Source of the DNA: Bifidobacterium breve | GTDB taxonomy: Bacteria > Actinomycetota > Thermoleophilia > Solirubrobacterales > Solirubrobacteraceae | Assembly (NCBI GenBank): GCA_945878865.1 | Contig: CAMCUD010000003.1 | Span: 1-64,000 of the forward strand | Direction of reading: 5' to 3' | DNA length: 64,000 bases | Shown: in pieces, positions 15,538 to 23,649 of the stretch | Numbering within the stretch: the stretch's first letter is position 1 | Layout: every line of letters starts with the position of its first letter | Position numbers and translations under genes: made by a program | The notes under the pieces: model-generated | Told to the model about the DNA's origin: nothing | What the model saw: only the letters and a program-made list of their open reading frames with translations | The model's database searches: none

Positions 15538-16236
15538 TCAGGCCGCGGGAAGCGCCGCGGCCGCGACGTCGCCCAGCCGCTCGCCGGCGCGCAGCAGCCC
15601 GTCCTCGTCGATGCGCGAGCGGGCCCCGTCGGCGGGTGAGAAGGTGTCGGTGACGGCCAGCAGGACTCCCGCGGCGATGCCGCGCCGCGACGCGACCTGC
15701 AGCACCGCGGCGGCCTCCATCTCCACGGCGAGCATCCCTGCGCGCGCCCATCCGTCCGCGCGCGCCGGCTCCGGGTCGTAGAAGAGGTCCGTCGTCGCGA
15801 CCACGCCGACGGGCGTCCCCGCGCCGGCCGCGTCGAGGAGCGCCGCGACGATCCCCGGGTCGGCGAGGACCTCGCCCTCCGCGCCCAGCGCCTGGCTCGC
15901 GCCGTCGGCCGCCAGCGCGCCCTTGGCCACGATGAGGTCGCCGTGGCCGAGGCCGGCCTGCAGCGCGCCGCAGGTCCCGACGCGGATCGCGCGCGTGACA
16001 CCGAGGTCGATGAGCTCTTCCAGCACGATGGCCGCGCTCGGCCCGCCCATCCCCGTGCTCTGGATCGTCAGCGGCGCGCCGTCGGCTGCCTTCCCGGTGT
16101 AGCCCCAGAGGCCCCGGTTGTGGTTGAACATCAGCGGCTTGTCCAGGAGGTGCTGCGCGAGGGCGAGCGCGCGCCCGGGATCGCCCGGCAGCAGGACGCG
16201 CGGCGCGAGCTCCGTGGTCGGGTGGATGTGGATCAT
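15538..16236 (-). CDS. purine or uridine nucleoside phosphorylase
   Basis: 232-residue enzyme of the PNP/UDP phosphorylase family, which splits nucleosides with phosphate to free base and ribose 1-phosphate for salvage. Visible motifs: LLPGDPGRA (phosphate loop), STGMGGPSAAIVLEEL, RVGTCGAL, VEMEAAAV (the Glu contacts the ribose) and AVTDTF near the end. The length is right for the hexameric DeoD/Udp group, and purine versus pyrimidine preference is not certain. The ATG at 16236 is 9 bases after TACCCT (16251-16246). The gene converges on the phasin-like gene with a 6-base gap. Confidence 0.82.
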   Translation of the reverse strand: MIHIHPTTELAPRVLLPGDPGRALALAQHLLDKPLMFNHNRGLWGYTGKAADGAPLTIQSTGMGGPSAAIVLEELIDLGVTRAIRVGTCGALQAGLGHGDLIVAKGALAADGASQALGAEGEVLADPGIVAALLDAAGAGTPVGVVATTDLFYDPEPARADGWARAGMLAVEMEAAAVLQVASRRGIAAGVLLAVTDTFSPADGARSRIDEDGLLRAGERLGDVAAAALPAA

Positions 16237-16291
16237 CGCGGCGGGAGGGTAGTTGCACCCCGGCCTGGTGGAGATCCGTAGAGTGCGCGCC

Positions 16292-16699
16292 ATGGCCAAG
16301 AAGAAGACGAAGAAGCAGCCCGCGCAGGCGGCCGACGCCGTCCGCAGCGCCGTGGACCAGGCCTTCCAGGCCGGCCAGGCGCAGTTCACGCGCGAGCGTG
16401 CGTCCGAGCTCGTCGACGACCTCGCCCAGGCCGCCGGCCGGCTCCGTGAGGCGCTCGACGACCTGCGGCCGATCGGCGCCGAGGACATCAAGGCGCTCAG
16501 CGACAAGCTCGACAAGCTCGAGGCCCGCGTCGCGAAGCTCGAGAAGCCCGCCGCGGCGCCGCGCCGCTCGACGGCCAAGCGCACGACGACGCGCTCGACG
16601 GCGAGCAAGTCGCCGGCGAAGAGCACCACGCGGACCGCCGCCAAGCGCACGACCCGCAGCACGGCGAAGAAGACGACGACCGCGCGCAAGGCGTCCTAG
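16292..16699 (+). CDS. PhaF-like protein with histone-like Lys/Thr/Ala tail
   Basis: 135 residues in two parts. Residues 1-85 are helical, with ELVDDLAQAAGRLREALDDLRPIGAED and a short coiled coil (LDKLEARVAKLE). Residues 86-135 are a basic tail of repeated K/R-T-T/S-A units such as AKRTTTRSTASKSPAKS. A phasin-like helix plus a histone-H1-like tail is the design of PhaF, which links PHA granules to the nucleoid. A plain nucleoid-associated protein is the other reading. The start at 16292 follows TAGAGT (16279-16284) by 7 bases, so the transcript is probably leaderless. Confidence 0.65.
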   Translation: MAKKKTKKQPAQAADAVRSAVDQAFQAGQAQFTRERASELVDDLAQAAGRLREALDDLRPIGAEDIKALSDKLDKLEARVAKLEKPAAAPRRSTAKRTTTRSTASKSPAKSTTRTAAKRTTRSTAKKTTTARKAS

Positions 16700-16719
16700 C
16701 CGAGAGGGGCGATCACGCC

Positions 16720-17145
16720 ATGGCCCCGAAGTTCGACAGTGCGGACGAGTTCCGCGAGGTGATGGACCGCGTCTTCTCCCTCATGGACGAGGACCCGGAC
16801 ATGGGGCCGAAGCTCAAGGACGCCGACGTGCCGCAGCGCTTCGAGTTCGAGGACTTCGATCTCGTGGTGAACATCCGCGGCACGCGCGACGGCGAGGACG
16901 GCTACCTGTACTGGGAGTGGTCGGACGACGTGGACTGGGACCCGAAGGTCAAGATGTCCATGTCATCCGAGACCGCGAACAAGTACTTCCAGGGCAAGGA
17001 GAACGTCGCCCTCGCGCTCGCCCGCCGCAGGATCAAGTCGGGCGGCGACGTCAAGGCGGCGCTCGCCCTCATCCCGATCACGAAGCCCGTGTACGCGCAG
17101 TACCGCGCGATCGTGGAGGCGGAGTACCCGCATCTGAAGGCCTGA
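16720..17145 (+). CDS. small SCP2-like domain protein
   Basis: 141-residue soluble protein: FDSADEFREVMDRVFSLMDEDPDMGPKLKDADVPQRFEFEDFDLVVNIR, then a beta-rich middle and GGDVKAALALIPITKPVYAQYR. The helix/beta-sheet order and the partly hydrophobic groove pattern resemble sterol carrier protein 2 (SCP2) domains that bind lipids or acyl-CoA, but the match is weak. GAGAGGGG about 10 bases before the ATG is a good ribosome binding site. It is probably co-transcribed with the PhaF-like gene (20-base gap), which fits a lipid- or polyester-related role. I would not assign a function beyond that. Confidence 0.6.
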   Translation: MAPKFDSADEFREVMDRVFSLMDEDPDMGPKLKDADVPQRFEFEDFDLVVNIRGTRDGEDGYLYWEWSDDVDWDPKVKMSMSSETANKYFQGKENVALALARRRIKSGGDVKAALALIPITKPVYAQYRAIVEAEYPHLKA

Positions 17146-17165
17146 GCGCCCGCGCGGGTGCCGCG

Positions 17166-17333
17166 TTGACAGCAGGCGCCCGCGCGGCCAACATGAAAGA
17201 CCTCAGCCAGGCAACAGGCCGAGATGTGGACGGGCAACCGTCCGCTAGGCGCCGCCGGACACGCGACGAGCGCCGTCGGCCGAGGCAGCGGGCCGCATTG
17301 CCCGCGAGCGGCGGGGCCACCGGTCCCGCCGCT
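17166..17333 (+). promoter_or_regulatory. promoter and structured leader of the MerR-cyclase gene
   Basis: TTGACA (17166-17171) and CAACAT (17189-17194) are 17 bases apart, predicting a start near 17201 and a leader of about 150 bases. The leader contains at least four hairpins: CTCAGCC/GGCCGAG (17202-17223, one mismatch); GGACGG-GCAA-CCGTCC with a GNRA tetraloop (17228-17243); GCGGGC/GCCCGC (17288-17305); and AGCGGCGGG/CCCGCCGCT (17307-17333), just before the AGGGGG of the gene. I could not match it to a known riboswitch class. Confidence 0.5.
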
Positions 17334-17350
17334 GTCATGAAGGGGGCCCG

Positions 17351-18526
17351 GTGGAGCTGACCCTCGCGCAGGTCGCCGAGATGGCCGGCACGACGCCGGC
17401 GACCGTTCGCCGCTGGGTGAAGGCCGGCCTCGTCCCGCAGTATCCGGGACCGCCCGCGCCATGGGACGGCCGCGCCGCCGCGCACGTGCGGATCATCGCG
17501 CGGCTGCGCGAGCGCGGGCACACGCTCGACGCGATCAAGGAGGCCAGCGACAGCGGGAGGCTCGCCTTCGGCTTCGTCGAGGAGCTCTTCCCGCACCAGG
17601 ACGGCCGGTACACGCTCGAGGAGGCCTCGGCGATCACCGGCCTGGAGCCGGCCCTCATCGAGCGCTTCTACGGCGCGGTCGGCTTCGGCGACCTCGGCGA
17701 CCGGCCGCTCGACGACGACGACCTCGCCCTGCTGCGCGACGCGGCGGCGGTGCTCGAGGCCGGGTTCCCCTTCGTCGCCTTCATGCAGATCGCGCGCGTG
17801 TACGGACAGGCGCTCGCGCAGATGGCCGACGCCTCGGTCCGGCTCGTGCACCTCTACGTGCACGAGCCGCTCATGCGTGACGGCGTCGACGCCGTGGAGA
17901 CCGCAGAGCAGATGTCCGCGCTGACCCGTCAGGTCTTCCCACTGGCGGCGCCCGTGATGCTGCGGCTGCACGCCCGCTTCCTCCAGCACTTCGTCGAGCA
18001 GGACGTCATCGGCCACATGGAGCTCGACGTCGACAGCTCCGGGGAGCTGGGGAGGCTGCAGGTCGCGATCGCCTTCGCCGACCTCGCCGGCTACACCCGG
18101 ATGACCGAGGAGCTGGGCGACGCGGAGGCCGCGGACGTCGTCGAGCGGTTCGTCGAGAAGGTGGAGACGTCGCTGCCCACGGGCGCGCGGATCATCAAGA
18201 CGATCGGCGACGAGGTCATGGTCGTCGGCGCCGACGTCGCGGAGCTCGCGGCCTGGGCCGTGACGTTCCAGTCCCAGCGGCGCACCCGGCCGCTGCCGCG
18301 CATCGGCGTGCACTACGGGGGCGTGATCTACCGCGACGGCGACTACTACGGCCGCGAGGTCAACCAGGCGGCACGGGTCGTCGCGCGCGCCGCCGCCGGA
18401 GAGGTGCTTGTCACGGGCGCGGTGGCCGAAGCGGTCGGCTCGGCGCTGCGGTTCGAGCCGATCGGCGCGGTGAAGCTCAAGGGCTTCAGCGACGCGACGG
18501 AGCTGTTCATCGCGGAGGCGCCGTGA
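17351..18526 (+). CDS. MerR-type helix-turn-helix / class III nucleotidyl cyclase fusion
   Basis: 391 residues. Residues 1-60 are a MerR-like helix-turn-helix (TLAQVAEMAGTTPATVRRWVKAGLVPQ), and 87-140 look like a second, degenerate copy (YTLEEASAITGLEPALIERFY). Residues 235-390 are a class III adenylate/guanylate cyclase catalytic domain with metal-binding D244 (AFADLAGYT) and D287 (IGDEVM), K283, and the N338/R342 transition-state pair (GREVNQAARV). All key residues are kept, so it should make a cyclic nucleotide; ATP versus GTP is uncertain. This would join DNA binding to second-messenger synthesis. The GTG start follows AGGGGG. Its stop overlaps the tilS start (GTGA). Confidence 0.82.
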   Translation: MELTLAQVAEMAGTTPATVRRWVKAGLVPQYPGPPAPWDGRAAAHVRIIARLRERGHTLDAIKEASDSGRLAFGFVEELFPHQDGRYTLEEASAITGLEPALIERFYGAVGFGDLGDRPLDDDDLALLRDAAAVLEAGFPFVAFMQIARVYGQALAQMADASVRLVHLYVHEPLMRDGVDAVETAEQMSALTRQVFPLAAPVMLRLHARFLQHFVEQDVIGHMELDVDSSGELGRLQVAIAFADLAGYTRMTEELGDAEAADVVERFVEKVETSLPTGARIIKTIGDEVMVVGADVAELAAWAVTFQSQRRTRPLPRIGVHYGGVIYRDGDYYGREVNQAARVVARAAAGEVLVTGAVAEAVGSALRFEPIGAVKLKGFSDATELFIAEAP

Positions 18527-19464
18527 CCGCGGCGCTCGCGGCCGCGGAGGCGTCGGGCCTCCTGCCGCCGGGGCGGCCGGTGGTCGTGATGCTCTCGGGC
18601 GGCCGCGATTCGGTCTGCCTCCTCGACGTCGCCGTGACACTCGCCGGGGCCGCCGCGGTGCGGACGCTGCACGTCAACTACGCGCTGCGTGAGGAGGCCG
18701 GGGAGGACGAGCGCCACTGCGCCGAGCTGGCCTCGCGGCTCGGCGTGGGACTCGAGGTCCATCGCCCCGGTCCGCCGACCGGCGGGAATCTCCACACCTG
18801 GGCCCGCGACGTCCGCTACGCGGCCGCGACCGCGCTCGCGGGGGATGACCGGATCGCGGTCGGCCATACCCGCACCGACCAGGCCGAGACCGTCGTCTAC
18901 CGGCTTGCCGCCTCACCGGGGAGGCGCGCCCTGCTCGGCATGGCACCCGACGATGGCCGGATCGTTCGTCCGCTGCTCGCCGTCGGGCGGGACGACACGG
19001 CGGCGCACTGCGTCGCGCGGGGGCTGGCCTGGCGTGAGGATGCCCTGAACGACGATCCCCGTTTCGCGCGCGCACGCGTACGCGAAGGCGTGATGCCGGT
19101 GCTGCGCGGACTCCACCCCGCCGCCGAGGAGAACATCGTCCGGACGGCGGAGCTGCTGCGGGAGGAGGGGGCGGTGCTCGACGCGGCGGTCGACGGTGTC
19201 CTCGGCGGCGCTGGCGACATCGGGCTCGCCGATCTGGCCGCGCTGTCACCCGCGCTGGCCCGGCTCGTCGTGCGCCGCCTCGCCGAGGACGCGACGGGTG
19301 GGCTGTGTGCGCGTGCGGCCGCGCGGCTGTCCGATCTGCTGGCGCTGAAGGAGGGCGCGATGGACGTCGGCGACGGCGCACGCGCCGTCGTCCAGGAGGG
19401 CCGGCTGCGGTTCGTCGCCTCGGAAGGACCGGCGTCCCGACGCTCCGGCCAACCCGGTCCATAG
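18523..19464 (+). CDS. tilS: tRNA(Ile)-lysidine synthase
   Basis: ATP-dependent enzyme that modifies C34 of the tRNA-Ile CAU anticodon to lysidine so that it reads AUA; essential in bacteria that use this tRNA. The PP-loop SGGRDS is at 25-30, followed by the N-type ATPase core (HVNYALR, AVGHTRTDQAETVVYRL). At 313 residues it is the short form, with a reduced C-terminal region. GTG 18523 overlaps the cyclase stop by four bases, so translation is coupled. The order tilS-hpt-ftsH that follows is conserved in many bacteria. Confidence 0.9.
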   Translation: MTAALAAAEASGLLPPGRPVVVMLSGGRDSVCLLDVAVTLAGAAAVRTLHVNYALREEAGEDERHCAELASRLGVGLEVHRPGPPTGGNLHTWARDVRYAAATALAGDDRIAVGHTRTDQAETVVYRLAASPGRRALLGMAPDDGRIVRPLLAVGRDDTAAHCVARGLAWREDALNDDPRFARARVREGVMPVLRGLHPAAEENIVRTAELLREEGAVLDAAVDGVLGGAGDIGLADLAALSPALARLVVRRLAEDATGGLCARAAARLSDLLALKEGAMDVGDGARAVVQEGRLRFVASEGPASRRSGQPGP

Positions 19465-19473
19465 ACTCGCGCC

Positions 19474-20028
19474 ATGCGCGACGACGCCATCGGCGAGATC
19501 CTCGTCCAACCCGACGAGCTCGCCCGCCGGGTCCGTGAGCTCGGTGCCCAGATCACCGAGGACTACGCGGGCCGCGACCTCTTGCTCATCTGCGTGTTGA
19601 AGGGGGCGATGTTCTTCATCGCCGACCTCATGCGCCAGCTCGACGTCCCCTGCGAGGTGGACTTCATGGCCGTCGCGTCGTACGGCTCGGCGACCGACTC
19701 CTCGGGCGTGGTCCGGATCCTCAAGGACCTGGATGCCGCCATCGAGGATCGCGACGTGCTGATCGTGGAGGACATCGTCGACTCCGGGCTGACGCTGCAC
19801 TACCTGCTGCGCAACCTGGGGGCGCGCAACCCGGCCTCGATCGAGGTGTGCGCGCTGCTGACGAAGCCGGAACGCCGGAAAGTGGAGCTTGAGCCCCGAT
19901 ACGTCGGGTTCGAGATCCCAAATCGCTTCGTCGTCGGATACGGGTTGGACCACGCGGAGCGTTACCGCAACCTCCCGTTCGTCGCGGTGCTGAAACCCGA
20001 GGCCCTTGCGGCCGATACACCCGACTGA
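19474..20028 (+). CDS. hpt: hypoxanthine phosphoribosyltransferase
   Basis: Purine salvage enzyme of 184 residues that converts hypoxanthine or guanine plus PRPP to IMP or GMP in the cytoplasm. The PRPP-binding loop VLIVEDIVDSGLTL is clear, preceded by LLICVLKGAMFFIADLMR and the flexible-loop segment with MAVASYGS. ATG 19474 is only 9 bases after the tilS stop, but TAGACT (19462-19467) lies 6 bases upstream of it, suggesting an additional leaderless promoter inside the operon. Confidence 0.93.
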   Translation: MRDDAIGEILVQPDELARRVRELGAQITEDYAGRDLLLICVLKGAMFFIADLMRQLDVPCEVDFMAVASYGSATDSSGVVRILKDLDAAIEDRDVLIVEDIVDSGLTLHYLLRNLGARNPASIEVCALLTKPERRKVELEPRYVGFEIPNRFVVGYGLDHAERYRNLPFVAVLKPEALAADTPD

Positions 20029-20085
20029 GCGGCTGAGGCAGGCTGGTACGCTCACCAGAGCCGTCGACTGCAGGGAAAGCACCCC

Positions 20086-22068
20086 ATGAGCCGTTTCTTC
20101 AAAAGCGCCGCATTCCCCATTCTCATCGTCGTGGTGCTGGCGTTTTTCGCCTCGCGTCTGATGAGCAATCCGTCGTCGACGGAGAAGCCGACCTACGCGG
20201 ACTTCACGCAGCAGCTGGCCGACAAGAAGGTCAAGTCGGTCGAGGTGCGCGGCAAGGACAACACGATCGTCGTCACGCCGGTCAAGGGCGACAAGTACGA
20301 GGTCGGCTACACCCAGGCGTACGGCGCAGCGCTGCAGAACCAGCTCGCAGCGGCGGATGACAAGGGCCTGATCCAGAACTACAACGTCAAGGGCACGAAG
20401 ACCAGCGGCTGGCTCTCGCTGCTGACGTACGTCCTGCCGTTCCTCATCTTCATCGGGTTCTGGATCTTCCTCATGAACCAGGTCCAGGGCGGCGGCTCGA
20501 AGGTCATGTCGTTCGGCAAGTCGCGCGCCAAGCGCATGTCGGTCGACTCGCCGAAGATCACGTTCCGTGACGTCGCGGGCGCCGACGAGGCCGTCGAGGA
20601 GCTCCACGAGATCAAGGAGTTCCTGGAGAACCCCAAGAAGTTCCAGGCGCTCGGCGCGCGGATCCCGAAGGGCGTGCTGCTCTTCGGCCCTCCGGGCACC
20701 GGCAAGACGCTGCTCGCACGCGCCGTGGCGGGCGAGGCGGGCGTGCCGTTCTTCTCGATCTCCGGCTCGGACTTCGTCGAGATGTTCGTCGGCGTCGGGG
20801 CGTCGCGCGTGCGCGATCTCTTCGAGCAGGCCAAGCAGAACAGCCCCTGCATCATCTTCATGGACGAGATCGACGCCGTCGGCCGCCACCGCGGCGCCGG
20901 CATGGGCGGCGGCCACGACGAGCGTGAGCAGACGCTGAACCAGCTCCTCGTGGAGATGGACGGCTTCGAGATGAAGGACAACATCATCCTCATCGCCGCC
21001 ACGAACCGCCCGGACATCCTCGATCCCGCCCTGCTGCGTCCCGGCCGCTTCGACCGGCAGATCGTCGTCGACCGGCCCGACCGCAAGGGCCGCGCCAAGA
21101 TCCTCGAGGTCCACACCCGCGGCAAGCCGCTGGCCAAGGAGATCGACATCGACGCGCTCGCCGGGCAGACCCCGGGCTTCACGGGCGCCGACCTGGCGAA
21201 CCTCATCAACGAGTCGGCCCTCCTCGCCGCCCGCACGGGCAAGCGCGAGATCTCCCAGCACGAGCTGGAAGAGGGGATCATGCGCGTGATCGCCGGCCCG
21301 GAGAAGAAGACCCGGGTCATGGGCGAGAAGGAGCGCCTGATCACCGCGTACCACGAGATGGGCCACGCGCTGGTCGGCCACTACCTCGAGCACGCCGACC
21401 CGGTCCACAAGATCTCGATCATCGGCCGCGGCCAGGCGCTCGGCTACACGATCTCGATGCCCGCCGAGGACAAGTTCCTCACGACGCGCGCGGAGCTCTC
21501 CGACCAGATGGCGATGACGCTCGGCGGCCGCGCCGCCGAGGAGATCATCTTCGGCGAGGTCACCACGGGTGCGTCGAACGACCTGGAGAAGGTCACGGCG
21601 ACGGCGAAGCAGATGGTCATGCGCTACGGCATGAGCGAGAAGCTCGGGCCGCGCGTGTTCGGCCACGACCACTCGCAGCCGTTCCTCGGCCGCGAGTTCA
21701 GCTCCGAGCCGGACTACTCCGACGAGATCGCCCGCGAGATCGACGACGAGATCCGCCGCGTGGTCGAGTCCGCGCATCAGCGCGCGATCGACATCCTGAC
21801 CGAGTACAAGGAGAGCCTCATCCGGATCTCCGAGCTGCTCGTCAAGCGCGAGACGATCGAGAAGCACGAGTTCGAGGCGCTGCTCGAGGGCCGGTCCGAG
21901 GAGGACGTCTTCGGCCCCGACGAGGAGGAGCCCGGCCCCGAGCTGCCCGCCCCGCCCGCACCCGCGGACCGGGCCGGTCGTGAGGGCCCGCGGCCGCTGC
22001 CGCGCCCGGGGCTCGCCGGCGCGGAGGCCCGCGGCCTCGACTTCCCGGAACGCCCGGACCTCGTCTAG
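20086..22068 (+). CDS. ftsH: ATP-dependent zinc metalloprotease FtsH
   Basis: Membrane-anchored AAA+ protease (660 residues) that degrades misassembled membrane proteins and short-lived regulators. Two N-terminal membrane segments (about 9-25 and 108-128) flank a small external domain. Walker A GPPGTGKT is at 201-208, followed by the pore-loop segment [13 protein letters not shown], Walker B IIFMDEID, the second region of homology ([19 protein letters not shown]) and the zinc motif HEMGH at 423-427. The C-terminal tail is acidic and Pro-rich. TACGCT (20047-20052) is a candidate -10 and AGGGAAAG a ribosome binding site, so it has its own promoter downstream of hpt. Confidence 0.96.
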   Translation: MSRFFKSAAFPILIVVVLAFFASRLMSNPSSTEKPTYADFTQQLADKKVKSVEVRGKDNTIVVTPVKGDKYEVGYTQAYGAALQNQLAAADDKGLIQNYNVKGTKTSGWLSLLTYVLPFLIFIGFWIFLMNQVQGGGSKVMSFGKSRAKRMSVDSPKITFRDVAGADEAVEELHEIKEFLENPKKFQALGARIPKGVLLFGPPGTGKTLLARAVAGEAGVPFFSISGSDFVEMFVGVGASRVRDLFEQAKQNSPCIIFMDEIDAVGRHRGAGMGGGHDEREQTLNQLLVEMDGFEMKDNIILIAATNRPDILDPALLRPGRFDRQIVVDRPDRKGRAKILEVHTRGKPLAKEIDIDALAGQTPGFTGADLANLINESALLAARTGKREISQHELEEGIMRVIAGPEKKTRVMGEKERLITAYHEMGHALVGHYLEHADPVHKISIIGRGQALGYTISMPAEDKFLTTRAELSDQMAMTLGGRAAEEIIFGEVTTGASNDLEKVTATAKQMVMRYGMSEKLGPRVFGHDHSQPFLGREFSSEPDYSDEIAREIDDEIRRVVESAHQRAIDILTEYKESLIRISELLVKRETIEKHEFEALLEGRSEEDVFGPDEEEPGPELPAPPAPADRAGREGPRPLPRPGLAGAEARGLDFPERPDLV

Positions 22069-22098
22069 CCACCGCGCGGAGTCGGCGCGTCGCCACCC

Positions 22099-22123
22099 GG
22101 GCCCGTCGGTTCACGACGGGCCC
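22099..22123 (+). terminator. terminator after ftsH
   Basis: GGGCCCGTCG (22099-22108) and CGACGGGCCC (22114-22123) make a perfect 10-bp stem with a 5-base loop, 30 bases after the ftsH stop. There is no T-run. Confidence 0.7.
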
Positions 22124-22175
22124 CGGATGGGTACGACGTCGTCACTTGGGTTCGCGAACGGAGGTGGTATCCCAG

Positions 22176-22376
22176 GTGCAGTCCCCGCACGTGCAGTCCC
22201 CCACACGCCGGCGGTCGGTCGCCCCGGCAGGCATCCGCTTCGCCGTCGCGTTCACGGTCGCCGCCGCGCTCGGCGGCTACGCCCTGGCGCTCGGCTTCAC
22301 CGGCGTGCCCGTCATCCTCGCGGCGGTCGCGGGGGTGATCGCGGGTCTCGTGCTCGCGTCGGCGCTCGCTGACTGA
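22176..22376 (+). CDS. small membrane protein, 66 residues
   Basis: Short protein with a basic N-terminus (SPTRRRSVAPAG) and two hydrophobic helices, FAVAFTVAAALGGYALALGF and VPVILAAVAGVIAGLVLASAL, joined by a short turn. Function unknown. I choose the GTG at 22176 because GGAGGTGG (22160-22167) is ideally placed; a TTG at 22146 would add ten residues but lacks a site. It lies between the ftsH terminator and folP. Coding potential rests on codon bias and the clean two-helix pattern. Confidence 0.5.
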   Translation: MQSPHVQSPTRRRSVAPAGIRFAVAFTVAAALGGYALALGFTGVPVILAAVAGVIAGLVLASALAD

Positions 22377-22399
22377 GCGGCTCGCCCTACGATGGCCGG

Positions 22400-23326
22400 A
22401 TGCCGTCGGTCATGGGCATCGTCAACGTCACGCCCGACTCGTTCTCGGACGGCGGACGCTGGCTGGACCCGGAGGCGGCGATCGCCCACGGCCGCGCGCT
22501 CGCAGCCGAAGGGGCGGACATCCTCGACGTGGGTGGCGAATCGACGCGACCCGGCGCCGCGGCGGTCGACGCCGAGGAGGAGCGCCGGCGGGTGATCCCC
22601 GTCGTGGAGGCGCTGGCCGCCGACGGCCTGCGCGTGTCCATCGACACCATGAAGGCGGAGGTGGCGGTGGCGGCGTTGGACGCGGGGGCATCGTTCGTCA
22701 ACGACGTGGCGGCGCTGCGCGATCCGGGCATGCTTCCGCTGGTCGCTGAGCGCGGCTGCGACGTCTGCCTCGTGCACATGCGCGGGGAGCCGCGCACGAT
22801 GCAGGCCGACCCGCGCTACGACGATGTCGTCGACGACGTCCGCGCGTTCCTCGAGACGCGGGCGCAGATGGCGGTCGCCGCGGGCGTCGCGCCGGAGCGG
22901 ATCATCGTCGATCCCGGCATCGGGTTCGGCAAGACCGTGGAGCACAACCTCGTGCTGCTCGATCGCCTCGACGAGCTCGTCGCCCTCGGGTTCCCGGTGC
23001 TCATCGGCACGTCGCGCAAGTCGTTCCTCGGCACGATCGCCGGCCGGGACACGGCCGACCGCCTGCCCGGGACCATCGCGACGAACGTCCTGGCGCTCGA
23101 GCGCGGCGCCTCGATCTTCCGCGTCCACGACGTCGCGGCGGTGCGCGATGCGCTCGAGGTCGCGGCTGCTACGTTGGCGCGCACATGGCCGAAGACGCAG
23201 GACGAGACGACGACGACCTCGAGGACGACGACCTCGACAGCGACGACGACTTCGAAGACGCCGGACCCGAGACCATCGTCACCGTCGAGATCGTCGGGCT
23301 CTCCATCTACACCCACCACGGGGTGA
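22400..23326 (+). CDS. folP: dihydropteroate synthase
   Basis: TIM-barrel enzyme that joins 6-hydroxymethyl-7,8-dihydropterin diphosphate to 4-aminobenzoate in folate synthesis; it is the sulfonamide target. Signatures: MGIVNVTPDSFSDGG (2-16 region), DVGGESTRPGA, SIDTMKAEV, FVNDVAAL, VHMRGEPRTMQ, DPGIGFGKT and IGTSRKSFL. The enzyme proper ends near residue 265 (ATLARTWPK). The last 45 residues are a Thr/Ser-rich tail encoded by the same DNA as the acidic start of folB. TACGAT (22388-22393) lies 6 bases before the ATG, so it is probably leaderless. Confidence 0.93.
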   Translation: MPSVMGIVNVTPDSFSDGGRWLDPEAAIAHGRALAAEGADILDVGGESTRPGAAAVDAEEERRRVIPVVEALAADGLRVSIDTMKAEVAVAALDAGASFVNDVAALRDPGMLPLVAERGCDVCLVHMRGEPRTMQADPRYDDVVDDVRAFLETRAQMAVAAGVAPERIIVDPGIGFGKTVEHNLVLLDRLDELVALGFPVLIGTSRKSFLGTIAGRDTADRLPGTIATNVLALERGASIFRVHDVAAVRDALEVAAATLARTWPKTQDETTTTSRTTTSTATTTSKTPDPRPSSPSRSSGSPSTPTTG

Positions 23327-23640
23327 CGGAGGCCGAGCGCGAGGTCGGCCAGCGGCTCGTGCTCGACATCCGCATGGAGCTCGGAGGCACCGACGCGACC
23401 GTCACGGACCGCATCGAGGACACCGTCGACTACGGCGAGGTCTGCCAGCTGGCGGCGCTGGTCGCCCAGCAGCGGTCCTACAAGACGCTGGAGCGCCTGA
23501 GCACGGCGATCGCGGACCGGATCATCAGCGACTTCGAGGTCCAGGCCGTCTCGGTGAAGTGCGCGAAGCCCGAGCCGCCGATCCCGCTGCCCGTCGAGGA
23601 GGTCTCGGTGGAGGTCTGGCGCGAGGTCGACGAGGACTGA
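23185..23640 (+). CDS. folB: dihydroneopterin aldolase
   Basis: Folate-pathway aldolase (7,8-dihydroneopterin to 6-hydroxymethyl-dihydropterin and glycolaldehyde). The enzyme core starts at VTVEIVGLSIYTHHGVTEAEREVGQ and includes DRIEDTVDYGEV and the conserved Lys in SVKCAKPEPP. The first 30 residues are an unusual, very acidic extension (runs of Asp/Glu) overlapping folP by 142 bases in another frame. No in-frame ATG/GTG/TTG start lies close to the core, and TACGTT (23170-23175) sits 9 bases before ATG 23185, so I accept the long form. Confidence 0.88.
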   Translation: MAEDAGRDDDDLEDDDLDSDDDFEDAGPETIVTVEIVGLSIYTHHGVTEAEREVGQRLVLDIRMELGGTDATVTDRIEDTVDYGEVCQLAALVAQQRSYKTLERLSTAIADRIISDFEVQAVSVKCAKPEPPIPLPVEEVSVEVWREVDED

Positions 23641-23649
23641 CGTCCCGAC

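Noticed and set aside
17201-17350. c-di-GMP (GEMM) or SAM riboswitch before the MerR-cyclase gene
   Set aside because: Only isolated similarities such as a GGCAACC segment; the conserved core arrangement of neither class is present.
19246-21867. Minus-strand open frame of 873 codons opposite tilS, hpt and ftsH
   Set aside because: It covers three well-identified genes on the other strand, and the translated sequence is low-complexity and Leu/Arg/Asp-rich.
22146-22175. TTG start for the small membrane protein after ftsH
   Set aside because: It has no ribosome binding site, while GTG 22176 has a strong GGAGGTGG at the right distance.
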